From contig BCIG01000024.1 in the NCBI GenBank assembly GCA_001599915.1, forward strand, positions 310,001 to 374,000: 64,000 nucleotides of DNA, written 5' to 3'. The stretch comes from Symbiotaphrina buchneri (Eukaryota; Ascomycota; Symbiotaphrinales; Symbiotaphrinaceae). Of the stretch, positions 57,217 to 64,000 are shown one piece after another. A program made the position numbers and the translations under genes. How positions within the stretch are numbered: position 1 is the first letter of the stretch; each line of letters starts with the position of its first letter. The notes beneath the pieces were generated by a model, which worked only from the letters and a program-made list of their open reading frames with translations, searched no databases and had not been told where the DNA came from.

Positions 57217-58657
57217 CTATGCCGGCCTCCAGTACTTCGTCGCCACAAATGGCATTTTTGTCACTGTCGCCTCGCGTGTCTTGCCCCTTACCATGACCCC
57301 CACAGTGGTCCCGGCTTTGTGAAGCCCGGATTTTATGTAGCCCATTGCAATGTTTTTCTTCAACGTCGGCGACGGGCATCCGGAAGTGATGACGCCTACG
57401 CGGTTCCCATCCCCATCGAGGATTTCCGCCCCCTCCCTGGCTGGTGCTCCTTCGACCGTGAATCCTGCTCGTCGGCGGCTGACCCCAGAGCCACCTTCTT
57501 TCATTGGCCGTAACTGCTGCAAAATTGTTTCGGCGCCGAAGAAGCCTCCTTGGGTCCGACGATCCTTGCCTATTACCCAGCTGAGACCGGCCTCAACTGG
57601 GGTGGTTGAATCGTCTAGATCGTGCCCGTAAAGGCACAAGCCTGCCTCGAGGCGGAGGCTATCTCGGGCTCCCAATCCCGCGAGCCTGACTTTCTCCTTT
57701 CCGCCCGACTCAAGGAGCGCCTTGGTCAGAGGGACGGTTAGATGCGGCGGGAAAGAAATCTCGAAGCCATCTTCTCCAGTGTATCCACCTCGCGATACCA
57801 AGACTGGCTCGGAAGCCTCTCCCGAAGGGAGTCGTAGGGCTGCGTACTTGCATTGGCCAAAATATAGGTGAGGAAGATCCACTTCAGAAGGCTGTACCAG
57901 CGTGCTCGTCAAGATTTCGGCGCTCAACGGGCCTTTAAGGGCGACCAAGCCCCAACCTTCAAGGATTTTCCAGTCCACAGGCTCCCTTGCTTCACCCAGA
58001 TGCTGGTTCAGATAGCTAATGTCCTTCTCGCGGCAACCGGCATTGGTGACCACGTAGAACGAATCGGGACCCAAGCGAGTGATTATGGTGTCGTCGACGA
58101 TACCGCCGGTTTGGGGATGGAGAAAGCAGGAAAGGGTGGAGTTGTTTGGCTTCAGGGTAGCAATAGACGAAGGAGTTAATCGCTCGAGGAGCTTCTGGGC
58201 GCCGGGCCCGGAGATTCTGTGTTGCACCCTATCACAGATCAGTCGGGGCCAATTGACCGCCCAGGTAGATGGACGGCAATTACATGTGGCCGACGTCGAA
58301 TATGCTGGCCTTCTCTCGCGTCCAGCGGTGGCTGTCACCGACACTCAGGTCGGCGTACTGCACCGGCATGGAGTAGCCCGCAAAGGGGACCATCTTTCCG
58401 GATTCCTGCACGTGCAGATCATACAGCGGCGTCTTTCGCAGGTCATTGCTCGCTACCGACGACGACCATCGCTTGGAGCCGGCATTGCAATGGTTCGAGG
58501 GGCGTGCCGTGCTCGCGACGGGGCCTCTCTCAAAGAAGGGACGCAAGGCTGGTGCGTTTGCTGGTGACCGATGTAGAGAAGCGACTTTACTGGGACAGAG
58601 ACATAGGCTTCTCGGACGTGAGGAGGACGAAAAGCGGGCGAGTGAAGAGGCCTTCAT
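57217..58657 (-). CDS. gcv1: Glycine cleavage system T protein (aminomethyltransferase)
   Basis: Exons 58284-58657 and 57217-58228 (minus strand); 461 residues, with a 55-base intron (phase 2, splitting a Met codon). The N-terminal 70 residues are rich in Ser, Arg and Ala, a mitochondrial presequence. The folate-binding core starts [26 protein letters not shown], and continues with [38 protein letters not shown] and [12 protein letters not shown]; the C-terminal barrel has [22 protein letters not shown]. It transfers the methylene group from aminomethyl lipoyl-H protein to tetrahydrofolate in the mitochondrial matrix. Intact. Confidence 0.95.
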
Positions 58658-59422
58658 ACTGTACGAACACCGCGGGGGGGTTGGAGGATGAAGGAGGAAG
58701 GAGGAAGGATGAAACGTGAAAGTTGCCCAGTCGTATTAATTAATGGACAATAATGGAACGATGCATGTATGTGTGCATGGGGCGGAGTACACCGTACTTC
58801 GTAAGGTAGAAAGAAGGCGCCGAGGCGTTTGCCCTGAGCGGGGATCCCCGAAACGTCATGCGGTGTCGAGTGGGCGGCTCCGTACGGAGTTGCGGAGGAC
58901 GAAGTACGTACACCAGTTACACTGCTACGTACTCCTTTCCCGGAAGCTTCAAAGACTAGGTACCTACCTCCTTACCAAAGCACTACGACTACTAAATCCA
59001 TACCCTCACGCCAATAATAATGCCATGCGATGTTCATGCAATTATTGATTCCTTTGAAAAGTCAGCCCGCCTTGTGGAGCAGTACTGCCACTGGTGACTA
59101 TCCAACTTCTGGCTCTTCAATGCCTCTATTGGTCATTGGTCATTGGTCATTCCTCGTTCCTCGTTCCTTGTGTGTCATGCCTCATCTGTCGTCTCTCGTG
59201 TCTCGTCCGCCCCGTCATCTCCATCACTAACCGCTTGAAAATCCGATGAATCGATATCCAATCTTCCAGTCCCCTTCCAGGCAGTCACTTCTCCCATTTG
59301 TGACCCTTGAGAGTCTCCATCTCGGTGGGACATACACTCTTAGCGTCACCGTGATGGATCATCTGCTGCCGGCTCTCCGGCGTCCTCCTTCTGCTTTACT
59401 TTGTTTGAGCTCGTACCTCGGC
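58658..59422. other. Intergenic, 765 bases
   Basis: Promoter of the T-protein gene and 3' flank of the next minus-strand gene. Short direct repeats TCATTGG and TCGTTCC occur at 59131-59167. TACGGAGT words at 58870-58890. No gene. Confidence 0.6.
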
Positions 59423-60782
59423 CTATGTCCCATGGACTTTCTCCGTGGTCGCATATGACGCTACGACATCTGGAGATGTCCGTAGAAGTTTCCGGCCTCT
59501 CTCTGTAGTGGCTGTTTCATTGGCTGCATCGGTTGCGCTCGATTTTCCCTGCCGTTGTTCTGCGGCGGACTTGTCCCTCTCGTTAGCCATTCTAGGATGC
59601 AAGACGCCAGCGACGGCCCCATCCGCCTGCTCGTCGTCCGAGTCGTCCATGATAGCTTGCTCATAATCCCCATAGGATATGATTGTGAGCAAACTGATTC
59701 CGCCTTTGGGAGGCCGCGGAGATCCACTCTTGGAAGCCTGCCGTGTCTCGGCCATGTACATTGGACCGAGTTTCGCGGGTCGAGGGGCTGCATGCAGTGA
59801 AGCGTGGCTCTCTTCCTGATCCTCACCCTCCGTGTGTGCGATTGCATTGTTTGCGAAATCAGGGCTGCAGATGACTGTTCTTTCTACGATCATGCGCTCG
59901 TGGTCAGCCATGTCGTTGCCATTCTTTGGCTTGTTTGGCGACGTGCTGGACGCGGTACTATTAGACCTGGAGTCGAAGCCTCGTATAATGATGCTGCCAG
60001 TAATGGTATCAATCGTGGTGCTTTGGGAATCCATTCCTCCGGAAGCTGCCGATGTGGTGCTTCCTGTCCTTGGAAGGCAAGATCGAAGTCCGTGGACCGG
60101 GTAGCAGATGCGTTGTCCTTCTGAGAGAGGTTGCGCCGCCTGCAGCTCGCTTGCGCGAATCAGCTTGATCCATTCCTCGTTCGCTGTCCTCGACTGACGG
60201 GATTGAACGATTCTAGGACGTCCTGACGGCTTTACGTTCCGCTCCGAATCCGCCGGTTGCTTGACTCCCCCTTCAAGTTCACCTTGGACCGCAGGACCCC
60301 TAGTTCCTGGGCGACCGCTGTGTTCAACCATGTTGTCAATAGCAACGCTAGCAGATGCCTCCTCTTCGATCAAGCCGTCGAAAGAGACATATGATCTCTC
60401 TTTCCTGTGAAATATGGGCCGCCTTGCAGCCTCAGTGAGGGAAGCATGACTGGCACGTCTTGTGTCAGCTATGGATGACTGTCCTTTTGTCTTCGCGTCA
60501 GACTCGCGCACCGATTCCAAGAACTGCTCAGACGATACGAGACGTTGGATTGATAATTGGGATGGTTGAAGCTTGGAGCGACCAAGCTTGCGTCGATCCT
60601 CGAGAGCTGACTGCTTCGGAGGGAGTAGAGCCTTATGACTATCCTCGTTGGCGTTCTGCAATCGGTGTCGAAGTCTCTCAGTTGGACCTGGACGACATGA
60701 GCAGATGCATGACAGGCTTCGCGACAGCTCACATACCTTTTCCAGCACATTTTTCGAACAGAAAATCCCACACTGAAGTCAT
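59423..60782 (-). CDS. Unrecognised 436-residue protein
   Basis: Exons 60737-60782 and 59423-60687 (minus strand); the first encodes MTSVWDFLFEKCAGK plus one base, spliced to GPTERLRHRLQNANED. The protein is low-complexity, rich in Ser, Arg, Glu and Ala, with possible short motifs RRPIFHRKERSYVSFDGL and SLLTIISYGDYEQA. No known domain is visible. The 49-base intron (GTATGT donor, GTCCAG acceptor) keeps phase. I regard it as a real, possibly fast-evolving gene, but could not name it. Confidence 0.55.
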
Positions 60783-61893
60783 ACTGTCATTGCCAGTGTG
60801 TAGCCGTCTATTCATTCAAGACGTGGACAGCTGTACGCAGATCGGAAAGCGCAAAGCGGAGCGGGATAGCAAGAAGTGCTTCTTTGATGGGAAGTGCAGA
60901 CAGATGCGAAGGCGCTCAACATTGAAGACGAAAGACAATCTGGGCAAGCCTGGGGGAGAAGGCGCGCTGTGGAAACCGGAAGGTCGAAGTTGGGAAAGTA
61001 CGTTGCATGTGGCAGGAAGACCCGGGCAGTCGACGACACCCAGGGTGGAGAGGAGGAAGGAGCGGCAGTGAATGGTGGAAGCTGGCGGCTGGTCGACTCG
61101 ACCACAATGGATGCATGATATTCTCACATTCACAGTCTACATCACATCTCTCATTGGCATCACCACTACAGTCCAAGTGCACCTCCGCTTCTCTCTTTAC
61201 CTAGGTAGGAATGTGGTTGCACTTCATACTTCTGGGATGGGACAATTCGTCAAACGAAACGGGAAGGAACTTTCACGATTCATCCCCGAACCAGACATTG
61301 GCACTACTGCAAGAGTCAGAAGTGGGACTTCATGGCCCATAGGAAAAGACAGACAACGAGCATGCACTAAACATCCAGCAAGGTCAGGTTTGAGATCTGC
61401 CAGGCTGCAAGGCCTGGCGATGTTTGGACTTCGAGCAATCCATGAGGATGCTTCTGGTCTGCCGCTTGTGCGCCCACCCTCAGTGAGAGGTTGTGTTTGC
61501 TCCTTTTGCGCCCGCGAGAGCTGTGACTGCTGGTTGCTGTCATATCCATCGTCTATTTGTTGTCCACCCTGGTGGTTGGTTTTGTGAAAATTCCCCAAAA
61601 GGTGTAGTTGATATCAAAGTCACCCACGTTGGCTTGGCTGTCTTGCTCTGCGTAATTTCGGTGTACATACAGGTACTGCTCCAATGTAAGGTACCTTAGG
61701 TACCTAACTGTGAGGTACCTTACCTTACATAATACAATGAAAGTTATATCAGGTACCTCGCCTTGCCTAAAGGTATCGAAAACCTCAGTCCCTACCTTAC
61801 CTTATCCTCAAGACTCATTCAAGGGTCCTCAGCCAGGTCGAATCACGATCGTTGATATCGATCTCATCGTACCTTGAACTTCACACTGCAGAG
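60783..61893. other. Gene-free 1.1 kb divergent region
   Basis: Promoters of the unrecognised gene and of the APS kinase. A plus-strand open frame at 61072-61587 has no recognisable content. TACCTTA palindromes are dense at 61686-61730 and continue to 61800. Confidence 0.6.
61686..61730. repeat. TAAGGTACCTTAGGTACC palindromic cluster
   Basis: TAAGGTACCTTAGGTACCTAA then GAGGTACCTTACCTTACA: overlapping palindromes of the recurrent intergenic motif, about 170 bases upstream of the APS kinase start. Confidence 0.8.
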
Positions 61894-62650
61894 ATGGCCA
61901 CGTACGTAACGCCCTTCTTCTGCCGTAAGCACAAAACGACAAGGCTCCTACAACCGCTGGTCGCTGACACGCATTGCAGAAACATTACATGGCATCCTTC
62001 CTTGTCGCGCAGGGAGCGCAATGAATTGCGCAAGCAGCGTGGCTTTACCATCTGGTTCACCGGCCTCTCGGCCTCGGGAAAGTCCACTGTTGCTACTGCC
62101 CTTGAGCAACATCTCCTGCACCTGGGTCTGGCGGCATATCGACTTGATGGAGACAACGTACGCTTTGGCTTGAACAAGGATCTCGGCTTTTCAGAAAAAG
62201 ATCGCAATGAAAACATTCGTAGGATTGCAGAGGTGATTTGCTTTCCTGGGGCGTCTTTTCTCTGCTAATGATCGGGCCACGCAGGTGACGAAACTGTTCG
62301 CTGATTCCTCCACGATCGCCATCTCATCTTTCATCTCGCCTTATCGCGCGGATCGGAAAATAGCGCGGGATCTCCATGCGGCTGTAAGCCAGCAGGATGA
62401 TGAATCCCTCCCCTTTATCGAGGTCTATGTCGAGGTTCCGTTAGAAGTTGCGGAGCAACGTGATCCCAAAGGGCTGTATAAGAAGGCTCGCGCCGGCGAG
62501 ATCAAGGAGTTTACGGGCATATCGGCCCCTTACGAGGCGCCTTTGGATCCGGAAATCACCATCCGGACGGATAAACTGAGTGTGGAAGAGGCTGTGTTGA
62601 AGATTGTTCAATATCTAGAGGCTAACCAGCTGATCAAATCAGCTCTTTGA
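61894..62650 (+). CDS. met14: Adenylylsulfate (APS) kinase
   Basis: Exons 61894-61901 (8 bases), 61980-62232 and 62285-62650; 208 residues. The first exon encodes MA and part of T; splicing gives [11 protein letters not shown], the family N-terminus. The P-loop GLSASGKS is at residues 31-38, followed by [16 protein letters not shown] and ENIRRIAEV (APS-binding part), FISPYRADR and [20 protein letters not shown]. It phosphorylates APS to PAPS in the cytosol for sulfate assimilation. Length, introns and motifs are normal. Confidence 0.95.
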
Positions 62651-62813
62651 GTGAGTCGCATGACTCTTTCTCACTCGTACAAAACTGCTTTTCAGAGTGG
62701 AGTTCCCAGCATCGGCGCCACGAATTCCAACTAGGGTGCTTCACGCGGCAAAGTGCTAAGGAAGGCTTCACCTCCCAATAGATCAAAAGCTTTCCTGCGA
62801 CGTCTAGTTGATT

Positions 62814-64000
62814 TCGAATTCGTAATAGACATAGGCTGTGTACTCGGTATCACCGGCGTGTCCTGCGGCAGCCATTTCCGATGACACGGCAGCATCGTCC
62901 TTCGTAATCCGTCCTTTCTTGTCCCGACCTACGGCGTTACCCCCCAGGTATGAGTAAGATGCATCAATTGAGTATTTGGCCTTTTTGGCCAGCTTTGGGG
63001 TGGTCTAGAATTGACCATTAGCCATCAGAGCATCCGAGACATAAATATACTCTCGCGAGCAGGCCTACCTTGATGAGAGCACACACAAATTCCAACGGTA
63101 GCCCATAACGCAGAACAGTCTCCACGAAGACGCGAAGGGCTAGGACGTGAACCAAGATCATTACACTTTCTCCCCAGCCAGTGCGTCCCAATCTCAGCGC
63201 CTCACCCCACAATTTCCTTTCATCTCGGGTCATGCGATCAATCTCCTGCTGCTCTTCCTCCTTGATTCCTTCTTTGTACTTGAAATCTCGCGGCGTCCAT
63301 TTTCTTTCTCTGCATCTATGGATGAATTCCTGACTATGCTTTTTGAAGGTAGTCACAGCAAAAAGGGTGTATTCTTCGTCAGAAGTGATCCGAACCGAGG
63401 AGCGAGGCACGACCATCGGTGATAGGGTCTCGTAGGATCTCAGAAAATCCTTAACGGACTGGGCAGGTACTGCCACGAGATGTGTCTCCAAATACTCTGA
63501 ATCTTGCACCAACAAAGATGGATCCACCACTGGTGCTAAAGACCTGGTGGAAAGATTACCCCTGATGATAACTGTCAGTCAAGTCAACAGCGGTGGGACA
63601 GCACCGAAGTCCCAGAAGAGGATTACGTTTGTTTCCGCTGAAGAGCTACAAGGCTTGTTTTAATCTGGTTGTATTGACTGAACTTGCTCTTGACGTCATT
63701 GTCGATACTCACGACTTCCTATATGAAGATGTCACCAACCAAGAGGCCCAAGTTGCAGTGACGGGGCCCCTACCTTTTGAAGTGCGTCGATCAATTCGGA
63801 GAGTGGCTTATCTGCACGATACTTGACCTTGTTCCAGGAAAAGGTCCGGAGATATTGGTCGGCCGGTCCTGGCAAGCCTTGTCAAACTGCGGCCCAGCAA
63901 TTGTACGTAGGAAGAAGAAGCCTACGATCATTGACAGTCTTTTGCTGGGAGATCTTCCCCTCGTCACCTTCCAGGATATTCCGCAGCGAGTCTGAGACCT
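62814..64000 (-). CDS. vma5: V-type proton ATPase subunit C, 3' part (5' end outside window)
   Basis: Minus-strand exons visible: 62814-63004, 63069-63561, 63627-63718, 63774-63868, and 63926 to beyond 64000. These encode SLRNILEGDEGKISQQK at the edge, then QYLRTFSWNKVKYRADK, SKFSQYNQ, TGNLSTRSLAPVV, YGLPLEFVCALIK and the C-terminus TPKLAKKAKYSIDASYSYLGGN...YVYYEFEIN. This is the C subunit of the peripheral stator of the vacuolar H+-ATPase, which controls its assembly. Introns are canonical and keep phase. The 5' exons lie outside the window. Confidence 0.92.

Noticed and set aside
60460-61071. Plus-strand open frame of 203 codons
   Set aside because: Partly antisense to the minus-strand 436-residue gene, and its content is low-complexity.
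61072-61587. Plus-strand open frame of 171 codons
   Set aside because: No domain, no splice support, and lies in a divergent promoter; likely a chance frame.
1-64000. tRNA or rRNA genes
   Set aside because: I looked for T-loop GTTCRANNC words and cloverleaf partners by eye and found none that fit; a tRNA scan would settle it.

Overview
The window is nuclear DNA of a filamentous ascomycete. Genes are intron-rich, with short introns (mostly 45-120 bases) carrying GTRNGT donors and CTRAY-like branch sites, and intergenic spaces run from 150 bases to over 4 kb. Protein content (benA-type beta-tubulin, a fungal Pmc-type calcium pump, SUMO, Nup84, RSC7, cyanamide hydratase) points to the Eurotiales, most likely Aspergillus or a near relative. 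I recall benA, the calcium pump, SUMO, the glycine-cleavage T protein and APS kinase lying close together on one A. fumigatus chromosome, so this looks like a partly conserved block, but I could not check that. Coding intervals below are my own splice models; exon lengths were checked for phase.

Layout. 1-5006: tail of an unrecognised gene, DNA polymerase epsilon histone-fold subunit dpb4, and benA. 5007-9620: an orphan island with a low-GC GIY-YIG nuclease-like gene interrupted by an in-frame TGA, facing an unrecognised 502-residue gene. 10162-15111: argininosuccinate synthase, nucleolar GTPase nug1 and a HAD phosphatase like yeast Gpp1. 15112-28227: a sparse 13 kb region with only a homeobox regulator and RSC7, separated by long gene-free stretches with simple repeats. 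28228-38896: a three-LIM protein, a glycine-rich membrane protein, a complex I subunit and the calcium ATPase pmcA. 41077-49664: cyanamide hydratase, nup84, cmc4, sumO and an unknown conserved gene, with a 176 bp MITE at 46047-46222. 50081-53043: a decayed gene for a fused succinyl-CoA ligase (alpha then beta). 54943-64000: amino-acid transporter, glycine-cleavage T protein, an unknown gene, APS kinase, and the 3' part of V-ATPase subunit C.

The genes are mostly unlinked housekeeping functions: replication, microtubules, arginine, sulfur and glycine metabolism, ribosome assembly, nuclear pore, chromatin, calcium and proton pumping. I see no secondary-metabolite cluster, no tRNA or rRNA, no CRISPR, and no retroelement. 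The most notable unexplained signals are the GIY-YIG gene with its single stop, the frameshifted fused ligase, the TA-flanked MITE, very short exons (one model has an exon that is only the start codon), and a TACCTTA/TAAGGTA motif found in many intergenic spaces in both orientations.
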